Assembly (NCBI GenBank): GCA_025353165.1
Contig: JANXRE010000104.1
Coordinates: 1 to 64,000, forward strand
Direction of reading: 5' to 3'
Length of the DNA stretch: 64,000 bases
Origin: Acidobacteriota bacterium
Lineage (GTDB): Bacteria > Acidobacteriota > Terriglobia > Bryobacterales > Bryobacteraceae
A program made the position numbers and the translations under genes. The notes under the pieces are model-generated. The model was not told where the DNA came from and did no database searches. It saw only the letters and a list, made by a program, of their open reading frames with translations. Positions within the stretch are counted from its first letter, which is position 1. Every line of letters starts with the position of its first letter. This document shows, piece by piece, positions 20,400 through 28,415 of this stretch.

Positions 20400-20400
20400 C
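20386..20400. repeat. (AAC)5 microsatellite at a start region
   Basis: Five perfect AAC triplets. On the minus strand they encode the Leu-Leu-Leu start (TTG codons) of the bifunctional glycosyltransferase, whose start codon is therefore ambiguous. Change in repeat number would be in multiples of three and so keep frame. Confidence 0.7.
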
Positions 20401-20446
20401 TATTATGATAGAGGTTCCCTGCTCCGCGACAGGTTACCGCACAACG

Positions 20447-21439
20447 ATGGATCTATCCTCAAAACGAGTTCTGGTTACGGGCGGTGACGGATTTATCGGC
20501 TCGCATCTGGTCGAGTTGCTGGCGGGAAAAGCCGCTCGCGTAACGGCCCTCGCCCTATACAATTCGTTCAACAACTGGGGATGGCTGGAAGACCTGCCTT
20601 GCCTCTCCGACGTCTCTGTGGTGACGGGCGACGTTCGCGACGCGCACCTCTGCCAGGAACTTTGCAGGGACGTGGATGTCGTTTTCAATCTCGCCGCGCT
20701 GATTCCCATCCCGTACTCGTACCGCGCGCCTTCCAGCTTCGTCGATACGAACGTCGCGGGCACGCTCAACATGTGCCAGGCGGCGCTGCGAGCGGGGGTG
20801 AGTAAGTTTATTCAAGTCTCGACCAGCGAAGTTTACGGAACGGCGCGGTACGTGCCGATCGACGAGTCGCATCCGTTGCAACCCCAGTCGCCCTACAGCG
20901 CGACGAAGATCGGCGCCGACGCGATCGCCCAGAGCTTCTACTGTTCGTTCGGCCTTCCGGTGACGATTGCGCGTCCCTTCAACGCTTACGGGCCCCGCCA
21001 ATCCGCGCGAGCGGTGATCCCGACTATCATTACGCAGCTCGCGTCCGGGCGGGAAGACGTCAGCCTGGGCGATACCGAAACGACACGGGATTTCACTTTC
21101 GTCAAGGATACCTGCGCCGGGATGGCCGCTATCGCCGGGATGGATGGCGGTTGCGGAGAGGTTTTCCATGTCGGGTCCAACTTCGAAATCAGCATCGGCG
21201 CGCTTTTCACGCTGATTGCCGAGTTGATGGGCAGCAAGGCCGGGATCCGGCACGACGAGAGCCGCAAACGCCCCGAGAACAGCGAGGTTCTGCGATTGTG
21301 GTGCAACAATGAAAAGCTGGCGGCCGCGACCGGGTTCCGGCCGCGGACATCCCTCCGCGATGGGCTGACGGCCACCATCCAGTGGTTCCGGGAGGCCGAC
21401 CACCTGCGGCGCTATAAGCCGGATCTGTACAATGTCTAG
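20447..21439 (+). CDS. LegB-like nucleotide-sugar 4,6-dehydratase (extended SDR)
   Basis: 330 residues from ATG 20447; an ATG at 20405 adds 14 residues before the Rossmann start. The NAD motif is VTGGDGFIGSHL. A conserved YNSFNNWGWLE segment near residue 37 and the run VPIDESHPLQPQSPYSATKI with the YxxxK catalytic pair closely resemble LegB, the nucleotide-linked GlcNAc 4,6-dehydratase of legionaminic acid synthesis. FNAYGPRQSARAVIPTI and a C-terminal YKPDLYNV also match that family. Neighbours are a nucleotidyltransferase (8 bp overlap) and another SDR. The rest of a legionaminic pathway is not in the window, so the final sugar is unknown. Confidence 0.85.
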   Translation: MDLSSKRVLVTGGDGFIGSHLVELLAGKAARVTALALYNSFNNWGWLEDLPCLSDVSVVTGDVRDAHLCQELCRDVDVVFNLAALIPIPYSYRAPSSFVDTNVAGTLNMCQAALRAGVSKFIQVSTSEVYGTARYVPIDESHPLQPQSPYSATKIGADAIAQSFYCSFGLPVTIARPFNAYGPRQSARAVIPTIITQLASGREDVSLGDTETTRDFTFVKDTCAGMAAIAGMDGGCGEVFHVGSNFEISIGALFTLIAELMGSKAGIRHDESRKRPENSEVLRLWCNNEKLAAATGFRPRTSLRDGLTATIQWFREADHLRRYKPDLYNV

Positions 21440-22160
21440 CCGCTCCTTGCCGAAGAGGGCCGTGATCCTCGCCGGGGGCCGGGGCAGCCGCCTCCGGCCT
21501 TATACCGTTGTCCTGCCGAAACCACTGATGCCGATCGGCGACTATCCGATCCTCGAGGTGGTCGTCCGGCAACTGGCGAAATGTGGCTTCGTCCGGATCA
21601 CCATGGCGGTGAACCACCAGGCCAATTTGATCAAGGCGTTTTTTGGCGACGGGTCTCAGTGGGGTGTCGAGATCGACTATTCTGTGGAAGCCGAGCCGCT
21701 GAGCACCATCGCTCCCCTGACTCTGATTTCCGACCTTCCGGAGCATTTTCTACTGATGAACGGAGATGTGCTGACCGATCTCAAGTTCGACGCGTTCTGG
21801 GAAGAGCACGTCGCGCAACAAGGCCTGTTTACCATCGCCGCATCGATGCGGCGGGAAACCACCGAGTACGGCGTCCTGCACGTCGATGAGAAGAACATTC
21901 TGCGGGGGTTTGAAGAAAAGCCGGAAAGTGCATATCTCGTCAGCATGGGCGTTTACATGGTGAGCCGCGAAGTTCTGGCGGTTGTGCCGCGAGGCCAAAA
22001 ATACGGCTTCGACAATCTGATGAACGATTTGCTAGCCCGAGGCTCTGCCGTCCGGGTGAAACCGCACGATGGATACTGGCTCGACATCGGAAGGCCCGAT
22101 GATTACATGAAGGCGATTGAGGACTTCGAGAACGATCGCCACCGGCTGTTGTTCTCATGA
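21432..22160 (+). CDS. Sugar-1-phosphate nucleotidyltransferase
   Basis: 242 residues. The nucleotide-binding signature AVILAGGRGSRLRPYT is near residue 10 with PKPLMPIGDYPILE just after. Further motifs are LMNGDVLTD (metal Asp) and GFEEKPES, then YWLDIGRPDDYMKA, all typical of NTP-transferases of the GlmU/RmlA/HddC type that make NDP-sugars. The nucleotide cannot be read. The ATG at 21432 overlaps the stop of the dehydratase, and its stop overlaps the next start, giving a tight three-gene operon that presumably activates and remodels one surface sugar. Confidence 0.9.
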   Translation: MSSRSLPKRAVILAGGRGSRLRPYTVVLPKPLMPIGDYPILEVVVRQLAKCGFVRITMAVNHQANLIKAFFGDGSQWGVEIDYSVEAEPLSTIAPLTLISDLPEHFLLMNGDVLTDLKFDAFWEEHVAQQGLFTIAASMRRETTEYGVLHVDEKNILRGFEEKPESAYLVSMGVYMVSREVLAVVPRGQKYGFDNLMNDLLARGSAVRVKPHDGYWLDIGRPDDYMKAIEDFENDRHRLLFS

Positions 22161-23026
22161 TGGACGGCGCCGTTCTCGTCACCGGAGCGGGAGGCTTCAT
22201 CGGGTCGCACCTGGTGGAGGCTCTGCGCAGTCGCGGCGAGACGGTCCTCACTCACTCCCTGTCCGACGGCGACATCGCCCGCGGCGAGTTGCGATTCGAA
22301 GGGGTCGCGCACGTTTTTCATCTGGCGGCCCGGACGTTCGTCCCCGATAGCTGGACGGACCCGCGCGGGTTCTACGAGGTCAACGTTCTCGGGACTGTGA
22401 ACGTGCTCGAATTCTGCCGGCGCGAGCGAGCTTCCATCACGCTGCTGAGCTCCTACGCATATGGCAAGCCGGATGTTCTACCGACTCCGGAGGAGCACCC
22501 GCTACGCGCGTCAAACCCGTACGGGCACAGCAAGATTGTGGCGGAGCAGATCGCAAATTACTATCGGAGCGCGTTCGGCGTTCCGGTCACGGTGGTTCGG
22601 CCATTCAATCCTTACGGCCCGGGGCAGGCCCGTCATTTTCTTGTGCCTACCCTGATCGCTCAGGCCCTGTCGCCGGAATGCGAAGCGATCACCGTGGCGG
22701 ACGACCGGCCTAAGCGCGACTATTTTTTCATCGACGATCTGGTCGATCTTCTGCTGCGCGCCGGCGGCAAGCGGGGGGATTCAACCGTTTACAACGCGGG
22801 GTCGGGCCATGCGACGAGTGTCCGGGAACTCGGGGAAAGAATCGCGGCGCTGGCGGGAACAGATAAGAAGGTCGTTTCCCTCCATCAGGTCAGGCCTGAC
22901 GAGATTCCAGAAACGGCGGCGGATACGGGCCGGGCGCTCGCCGATTTCGGTTGGCGCCCGGCTGTGGATCTGGATGCGGGTCTCGCGCGGACAATTGAAT
23001 TCTGGAAAAAATGTCCGCGACCGTAG
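22157..23026 (+). CDS. NAD-dependent epimerase/dehydratase (extended SDR)
   Basis: 289 residues with ATGA overlap to the preceding gene. The Rossmann motif VTGAGGFIGSHLVEAL is at residue 8. Catalytic SSYAYG and NPYGHSKIVAEQ supply the Ser/Tyr/Lys set. RPFNPYGPGQARHFLVP and RDYFFIDDLVDLLL match UDP-sugar epimerases and reductases. It is shorter than average because loops between strands are compact. Its job is probably the step after the LegB-like dehydratase or a parallel epimerisation. The stop is one base from the stop of the convergent S74 gene. Confidence 0.88.
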   Translation: MMDGAVLVTGAGGFIGSHLVEALRSRGETVLTHSLSDGDIARGELRFEGVAHVFHLAARTFVPDSWTDPRGFYEVNVLGTVNVLEFCRRERASITLLSSYAYGKPDVLPTPEEHPLRASNPYGHSKIVAEQIANYYRSAFGVPVTVVRPFNPYGPGQARHFLVPTLIAQALSPECEAITVADDRPKRDYFFIDDLVDLLLRAGGKRGDSTVYNAGSGHATSVRELGERIAALAGTDKKVVSLHQVRPDEIPETAADTGRALADFGWRPAVDLDAGLARTIEFWKKCPRP

Positions 23027-23027
23027 C

Positions 23028-24578
23028 CTACTGCTTCGGCGCTTGAACCAACTTGTCGACCATTACCTGGAGCGCAGCGAGCTTGGATGCCTGCTCGTCT
23101 ATTTTGGTGGCTTGTTCCTGAATGGTCCGCTGCTGCTTCTGGACCTCGTTCAGCAGCATCGTGTTGACCTTGTCGTAGAACACCGTCTCGATCTCGCCTT
23201 TCGAATCTCGAGCCACCAGCTCAGGAGCTACTTCCGCGACTTCCTCGGCGATAAGCCCGTACTGGACCGGCGCCTCCGGCCCCTGCGAGATATAGCGGAA
23301 TTGGACGGGGTGAAGCTGCATCAGCGTATCGGTCGTGTCGCCCATGTCGCGGATGTCCTGCTTCACCCGCCGGGAAGACGAAACAGTGCCAAGTTGTCCA
23401 CTCGGGTCGATTACCACCGGAATAGCAGACCCGCCGGTCGTCACGCCGCGAACGCCCGCCAAAAGAGTCTTGGTCTGGCTGTTGCCAATCCTGATCGTGC
23501 TGACATCGCCCGCAATGGCGCTGTTCCCGATCAAGATGTTGTTATCCCCGGCTGTAATATTCTGGCCCGCGCCCGTGCCGATGGCGATATTGTTGCTTCC
23601 GGTCGACAGGTTGAGAGCTTTTTGTCCCACGGCCGTGTTGGCGTTCCCAACAACGTTAGCCTGCAACGCACCCTGGCCAACCGCCGAACTGAAGCTGCCA
23701 GTATTCAGGTAGAGCGCATCCGAACCGACGGCCACGTTACTGGTGCCCCCGGTATTGGCCGCTAGAGCGTAATTCCCGACGGCTGTATTGTCGGCGCTGA
23801 TGGTGCTTTGATTCAGCGCGAAGGCTCCGACAGCGGTATTTGTCGAACCCGAGGTGTTTGCGGCTAACGCGCCGACTCCGAAGGCGGTGTTCGCCTGCCC
23901 CGAGTTGCTTGCCAAAGCGCCTACGCCGACCGCGAGGTCGTAAAGCGTGGGATCCCCGGCTGTGTAATAACCGTTGATGTCGATGATTAAATCGGTCGGG
24001 TTGCCCGCATCGACGGAGATCGCTCCTCCCGTTCCCGCGGGCACAATCGCCGCGTTGGCGATGATCGCTCCCGTCGGAGAGTTCAGCGTTGAGACGTAAG
24101 GATAGGGTTGCCCGGCGGGCCAAGCGCTGAGAAAAAGCAGCGGCCCGGATGGGACGACCGTGAAGTTCAGGGAATAAGCAACCGCAACATTCGGAATCCC
24201 GGTGCAATTCGGATTCGTCGTAACCGGGAAATCCCGTCTGGCGTTGCCTACCAGGGCGGGAGGCCCCCACACTCCAATCTGCCCCTGACCCACGCGGGTA
24301 TCCACGATCCGGCAGGGCGTAACAGCCACGAACACCGACGCGGATGAACTTGTAACCGCCGCTGCGGGGCTAAATCTCCCCCTGGTTGAATCGGGCGCAA
24401 TATGGGATCCTCCCCTGTTTTGGTGAGATCCTTCTTCAGGAGCGGGGGTGGCCTGCCAGTACAGCGGCGCGGGCCAGTTTTTCAAAGGCGGGTCAAGCGG
24501 CGCCTGGGCGTGAACATAAAACGGCGCAACCGCGAGCATTGCGGAAAGCACATGTGTACGTTTAATGGTTCCGATCAT
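23028..24578 (-). CDS. Exported surface protein with head-like repeats and C-terminal S74 chaperone domain
   Basis: 516 residues with a signal peptide ending near HAQA. Residues about 90-215 are one copy of the roughly 125-residue TPCRIVDTR...DINGYY module also found three times at 8332-11445. Residues about 225-370 carry short repeats such as NTAVGAFAL and NVAVGSDAL, like trimeric adhesin or tail-fibre heads. SSRRVKQDI near residue 405 marks an intramolecular chaperone (peptidase S74) domain with its Ser and Lys. A coiled coil of Gln/Glu-rich heptads ends the protein. By family knowledge the S74 domain trimerises fibres and cuts itself off. Confidence 0.88.
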   Translation of the reverse strand: MIGTIKRTHVLSAMLAVAPFYVHAQAPLDPPLKNWPAPLYWQATPAPEEGSHQNRGGSHIAPDSTRGRFSPAAAVTSSSASVFVAVTPCRIVDTRVGQGQIGVWGPPALVGNARRDFPVTTNPNCTGIPNVAVAYSLNFTVVPSGPLLFLSAWPAGQPYPYVSTLNSPTGAIIANAAIVPAGTGGAISVDAGNPTDLIIDINGYYTAGDPTLYDLAVGVGALASNSGQANTAFGVGALAANTSGSTNTAVGAFALNQSTISADNTAVGNYALAANTGGTSNVAVGSDALYLNTGSFSSAVGQGALQANVVGNANTAVGQKALNLSTGSNNIAIGTGAGQNITAGDNNILIGNSAIAGDVSTIRIGNSQTKTLLAGVRGVTTGGSAIPVVIDPSGQLGTVSSSRRVKQDIRDMGDTTDTLMQLHPVQFRYISQGPEAPVQYGLIAEEVAEVAPELVARDSKGEIETVFYDKVNTMLLNEVQKQQRTIQEQATKIDEQASKLAALQVMVDKLVQAPKQ

Positions 24579-24643
24579 ACTGTCGAAATTTTAACATGCC
24601 GTGTTGCTTATTGCTCACTCGACGCTCCATGACATGAGAGAAT

Positions 24644-26380
24644 ATGCGCGTCGGCATGAATGAAGATCCGATCTCGCAAGCGCTCACGGCGTTGCACGGT
24701 GCCATTGCCCTGCTGCCCTGCGTGGGCGGTGACGCGCAGGCTTCCCTGGCCGGCGCGCTGGATCGGGTCGCGACGGCGCTGGAGCGCCTGAATGGTTTGG
24801 AGGCGCGCCTGGCCGCCCAGCAGGCGTTACTGGACGACCGGCTGGTCCGCGTGGAGAACAGCCGGCTTTTCGGGGCCTGGAATGCCGTCGTCTCTTACGC
24901 GCGCCGCCTGCTCGGCCGCCAGAACGCCTCTCCGGCCAGCGCCGGAGCGCTCGCGGAGGACTACTCGGTTTGGGTGGCTCATGAGCAGGCCGGCCTGCCC
25001 GAGATCGAGGAAGCCCGCGCTGTGGCGAGCCGGTGGCCGCGCCAACCGCTGTTTTCGCTCGTCACGGAAGGTGGGAACCCCGAACCGTCCGTTCACAATC
25101 AGTCCTATGGCCATTGGGAGTTGTGCGCCGATCCGGCCCGCGCCGGTGGAGAGTATCTATGCTTTCTCCATCGGGCCGGTACGCTGTCGCCCTTTGCGCT
25201 GCATTACCTGGCCGAGGCGCTCCAATCCGGGGATTACGATCTTCTGTACTCGGACGAGGACGAAATCGATGCCGGAGGAGGGCGCGCGAAACCGAAATTC
25301 AAGCCGGATTGGTCGCCCGCTCTCCTGAGTTCGTGCATGTATCTCGGGTCGCTAGTGGCGGTCTCCCGCCGCCGCTTCGCCGAGTTGGGGGGATTCCGGA
25401 CAGGGCTCGACGGTGCGCATCTGCACGATCTGGCCCTGCGGCTGACCGATCGCGGAGCGCGGGTTCATCACATCGGGCGCGTGTTGTTTCACGCGTCGGA
25501 TGGAAACGCCCCTGCTGCGATTTCCAGGCGCGGGAATCCGTCCGCGCGGACGGAAATGGCAGCCATCGTCTGTTCGAAATCCCCCGGCCTTCTGGATACC
25601 TGCCTTAAATCGTTACGCGCGACGGCCGCGGAAACCGTGCGCCATGTGATCGTAATCTGCCACGAGGAAACCGGCCCGAATGAAGAGCTAAGGAGGGTCA
25701 TTCAGCGGCATGGCGCTCAACCGGTGACTTTTACCGGCGCGTTCAACTATTCGGTGATGAACAACCTTGGGGCGGCGCAGGCGAGAACGCCCTGCCTTTT
25801 GTTTTTGAATGACGACGTGCGCGCGACTGCTTACGGATGGACGGAACTCCTGGCGGAACAACTCTCCGGCGAGAGAGTCGGGATCGCCGGCGCGGTGTTG
25901 CGATATCCCTCGGGCGCGCTCCAGCACGCGGGCATGGTCACGGGAATGAACGATGGCGTCGGGCACGTGGGGCGGCACATGCGGTCCAGCGAACTGTGGC
26001 CGTGGCTGCTGACCACCCGGAACGTTTCCGCGGTCACCGGCGCGTGCCTGGCCATTCGAGCGGATTTGTTTCGCGCACTGGGCGGCTTCGATCCCGCCTT
26101 CCCTAACAACTACAATGACGTGGACTTGTGTTTCCGGGCGCGGGAGGCCGGCCGGGAAATCGTGTGCGTGCCCGTTCCGGGCCTGGTTCACGCCGAGTGC
26201 CAGACGCGCCCCTTCCTGGTGCGGTTTGAAGAGCGGTATGAATTCTTTCGCCGCTGGGGCCTCCAACTGAGCCGCCCGGATCCCTACTTCTCAACGTCGT
26301 TGTCGCCTTCGGAAACGATCACCCTCAATGTGTCGGGGGAGACTGGGTACAACTCGGTTCTGGCGAAATACCGGGGCTGA
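24644..26380 (+). CDS. Tandem GT2 glycosyltransferase with a degenerate first domain
   Basis: 578 residues. A helical, coiled-coil-like N-terminus (about 1-95) precedes two GT2-like regions. The first (about 135-275) keeps YDLLYSDEDEID and FKPDWSPALL but lacks the usual nucleotide-binding start and has FLHRAGTLSP where intact relatives have an acidic LDHDDEL-type motif. The second (about 300-560) is intact in outline: FNYSVMNNLGAAQA, LFLNDDVRA, GACLAIRADLF and NYNDVDLCFRARE. The second domain is therefore probably the active one, while the first is structural or acceptor-binding. The start ATG is at 24644, divergent from the S74 gene. Confidence 0.87.
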   Translation: MRVGMNEDPISQALTALHGAIALLPCVGGDAQASLAGALDRVATALERLNGLEARLAAQQALLDDRLVRVENSRLFGAWNAVVSYARRLLGRQNASPASAGALAEDYSVWVAHEQAGLPEIEEARAVASRWPRQPLFSLVTEGGNPEPSVHNQSYGHWELCADPARAGGEYLCFLHRAGTLSPFALHYLAEALQSGDYDLLYSDEDEIDAGGGRAKPKFKPDWSPALLSSCMYLGSLVAVSRRRFAELGGFRTGLDGAHLHDLALRLTDRGARVHHIGRVLFHASDGNAPAAISRRGNPSARTEMAAIVCSKSPGLLDTCLKSLRATAAETVRHVIVICHEETGPNEELRRVIQRHGAQPVTFTGAFNYSVMNNLGAAQARTPCLLFLNDDVRATAYGWTELLAEQLSGERVGIAGAVLRYPSGALQHAGMVTGMNDGVGHVGRHMRSSELWPWLLTTRNVSAVTGACLAIRADLFRALGGFDPAFPNNYNDVDLCFRAREAGREIVCVPVPGLVHAECQTRPFLVRFEERYEFFRRWGLQLSRPDPYFSTSLSPSETITLNVSGETGYNSVLAKYRG

Positions 26381-26388
26381 TGCGCCAC

Positions 26389-26419
26389 AGCCTGCTAATC
26401 TGAGAGATTCGAGCAGGCT
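26389..26419. terminator. Stem-loop between the tandem GT2 and ROK genes
   Basis: A perfect 8 bp inverted repeat, AGCCTGCT at 26389-26396 and AGCAGGCT at 26412-26419, with a 15-base loop. It starts 9 bases after the upstream stop codon. No run of T follows directly, so it may terminate weakly, stabilise the 3' end or be regulatory for the ROK gene. Confidence 0.35.
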
Positions 26420-26439
26420 AATACTTTATCGAGGCAAGA

Positions 26440-27459
26440 GTGCAAGTAATCGCCGGTGTGGATCTTGGCGGAACCGCCATCAACTATACGTTATTGACCG
26501 CGCAAGAGCAGTTTCTGATCGAGGGACTTTGCGAACATCCCGCGTTATCCAGGGAAGGGCCGGAAATCTGCCTCCGGCAGATCGAGGAAGGTCTCGCGCT
26601 CGCCGTCGCGAAGGCCGGTCTTCCACTCGCCGACGTCGTGGCCATCGGGCTCGACACCCCGGGTCCGGCCAGTGCGACCGGCGTATTGAGCGCCAAGGGC
26701 TCTACGAATTTCGTCCATTCGGAGTGGGCGGGCTTCGATATCCGCGCGGGTCTGTCGAAAAAACTCAGTTTGCCGGTAACGTACCTGAACGATGGAAACG
26801 CCGGAGCGCTGTGGGGCCACTTCGCCATCTTCGGCGCACGCGGGCGGGAGACGTCCGTTTCGGCGATCGTCGGCACCGGCCTGGGCGGCGGGGTCATCCT
26901 GGACGGGAACGACATCAAGGGCCGGTCGGGTTTCGGGGGCGAACTGGGTCATGTGCTGATTCCTTACCAGGGCATTCGGGGAATCGAGGGAATGACGCCG
27001 GAATGCAATTGCGGACGCACGGGCGATCTGGAGTCGCTGTGCTCCCTGACGGCGATTGCCAAAACCTTCCTGCCTTACTTCCTGCCGCGATACCCGGATC
27101 ATCCGCTCGGGAAATTGGGCGACATCGGAAAGGCCGCAAAACTGGTGCGGGGAATGGCCGAGAATGGCGATCCGATGTGCGTGGAGATCTTCCGCGTCCA
27201 GGCGCACGCGTTGGGGTTGTTCTTCGACGAGATGGTGAACACGTTCGACCCCGATGCTCTGATCGTCGGCGGTGGAGCGATCGAAACCACCCAGGAGTTC
27301 CAGAAGTGGTTCGTCGCCGAGATCCGCGTTGGCATGCCGGCGCAGCGGGAAGAGCAGGCCGATATTCCGATTTACATCATGCCCAACGGCGATACCGCGG
27401 GCGCGCGTGGGGCGGCGATTGAGGCGTTGAAGTTCGCCCGGCGGAGTGGGCTCGTGTAA
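26440..27459 (+). CDS. ROK-family sugar kinase
   Basis: 339 residues from a GTG start with GAGG five bases upstream. The phosphate-binding start is AGVDLGGTAINYTLL. LNDGNAGALWGHFAIFG holds the catalytic Asp. GTGLGGGVILDG and GELGHVLI are typical ROK/glucokinase motifs. The zinc segment reads ECNCGRTGDLESLC: the usual third Cys of CxCGxxGCxE is replaced by Asp, so zinc binding may be altered. GGGAIETT closes the ATP site. It probably phosphorylates glucose or an N-acyl hexosamine, supplying hexose phosphate for the glycan block, but the substrate is not certain. Confidence 0.87.
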   Translation: MQVIAGVDLGGTAINYTLLTAQEQFLIEGLCEHPALSREGPEICLRQIEEGLALAVAKAGLPLADVVAIGLDTPGPASATGVLSAKGSTNFVHSEWAGFDIRAGLSKKLSLPVTYLNDGNAGALWGHFAIFGARGRETSVSAIVGTGLGGGVILDGNDIKGRSGFGGELGHVLIPYQGIRGIEGMTPECNCGRTGDLESLCSLTAIAKTFLPYFLPRYPDHPLGKLGDIGKAAKLVRGMAENGDPMCVEIFRVQAHALGLFFDEMVNTFDPDALIVGGGAIETTQEFQKWFVAEIRVGMPAQREEQADIPIYIMPNGDTAGARGAAIEALKFARRSGLV

Positions 27460-27466
27460 GCTGCGG

Positions 27467-27860
27467 ATGCGCCCACTGGCTTTCGCGATTATCTAACTTG
27501 TTTGGGGATCCACGTTTCTCGCGATTCGCGTTGGCGTCCGCGAGGTTCCGCCGTTCCTTCTGCGGGCGATCCGGTTCCTGGTGGCGGGCTAGTCCTTTAT
27601 GGCTGGGCGATCGCCAGGGGCGAGCGCTCGCCGGGCGTGCGCCAATGGGCTCGGCATTCCTGCTGGCTGTGCTGATCTTCGTCCTCGACTACGGGCTGTC
27701 GTTCTGGGCCGAGCAGCGCGTGCCTTCGGGCGTCGCAGCGGTCATGATGGCCACGATCCCGGTGTTCCTGGCGCTGGCGCTCGGGATCGGCATTGGGGGA
27801 GTGGCAGTGCTGATGGGCGGCTCGTCGGATGTCGGCGTATCGCACAGTAACGCGGAGTAG
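27467..27860 (+). pseudogene. Remnant of an EamA/RhaT-family (DMT) transporter
   Basis: From ATG 27467 the frame gives MRPLAFAII, then TAA at 27494 where relatives have Tyr, then LVWGSTFLAIRVGVREVPPF, a classic first EamA helix. TAG at 27590 follows, and one base later the frame resumes as LVLYGWAIARGERSPGVRQW. A further shift near 27640 leads into AFLLAVLIFVLDYGLSFWAE and RVPSGVAAVMMATIPVFLAL. After about 27780 the sequence jumps to GIGIGGVAVLMG, implying an internal deletion that removed most of the protein. At least two stops, two frameshifts and a deletion make it non-functional. Confidence 0.85.
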
Positions 27861-28411
27861 ACCGCCGTAACGTTCGCGTCCGGCGGCAGAGCAAGCTTGG
27901 GCAGGACGGGTGATACGCCCGCGCCCGGCGGAATCACCGCTGCAATCACCCGCACCTCCATCGGATACGTGATCCATCCCCCGGAGATCAGCAACTCCGG
28001 CTCAACCTTGATGCGGCGCACCGGCGCATTGCGCTCCACCCGGAGGTCCATCAAAAAGATCTGGGCGGTGTGCTCAAGCCTCCCCTTGAATGGCAGTTCG
28101 GTCCGTTCGAGCGAGTCGGGGATCCACTCATCCGCCGACTTCACGTAGATCTCGCGGTACATCTCGAGCCCGACGGCGTCGTCGGGATTCTGGCCCGCGA
28201 ACAGGGAATACTCCGTCCCGGTCGGGCCGGATACGACGACGCGGAAGGTCGAGTGGCCGTTCCGGGGAACGGCGGAAGACAGGATTTCGCGCGGTGGCGC
28301 GCCGCGATCCGCCCGGACGATATTGCCGAAAGGGTCGATGCGCGTGAACTCGGAGTAGACGCGAAGATCCTGGGCGCAGGCAGCGACGCCCAGGATCAGA
28401 AGCCAGATCAT
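27689..28411 (-). CDS. Exported hypothetical protein with chimeric C-terminus
   Basis: 240 residues. A short signal peptide (MIWLLILGVAACAQ) is followed by a beta-rich domain with ILSSAVPRNGHSTFRVVVSG, YSLFAGQNPDDA and YVKSADEWIPDSLE. I recognise this only as a protein type seen in acidobacteria; no function is known to me. It starts 4 bp after the rng stop, so it is in the rng transcript. From about residue 185 the frame runs antisense through the EamA remnant (27689-27860), giving a low-complexity Pro/Ala/Thr tail. The original 3' end was probably lost or extended when that remnant arrived. Confidence 0.6.
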   Translation of the reverse strand: MIWLLILGVAACAQDLRVYSEFTRIDPFGNIVRADRGAPPREILSSAVPRNGHSTFRVVVSGPTGTEYSLFAGQNPDDAVGLEMYREIYVKSADEWIPDSLERTELPFKGRLEHTAQIFLMDLRVERNAPVRRIKVEPELLISGGWITYPMEVRVIAAVIPPGAGVSPVLPKLALPPDANVTAVYSALLCDTPTSDEPPISTATPPMPIPSASARNTGIVAIMTAATPEGTRCSAQNDSP

Positions 28412-28415
28412 CTTT

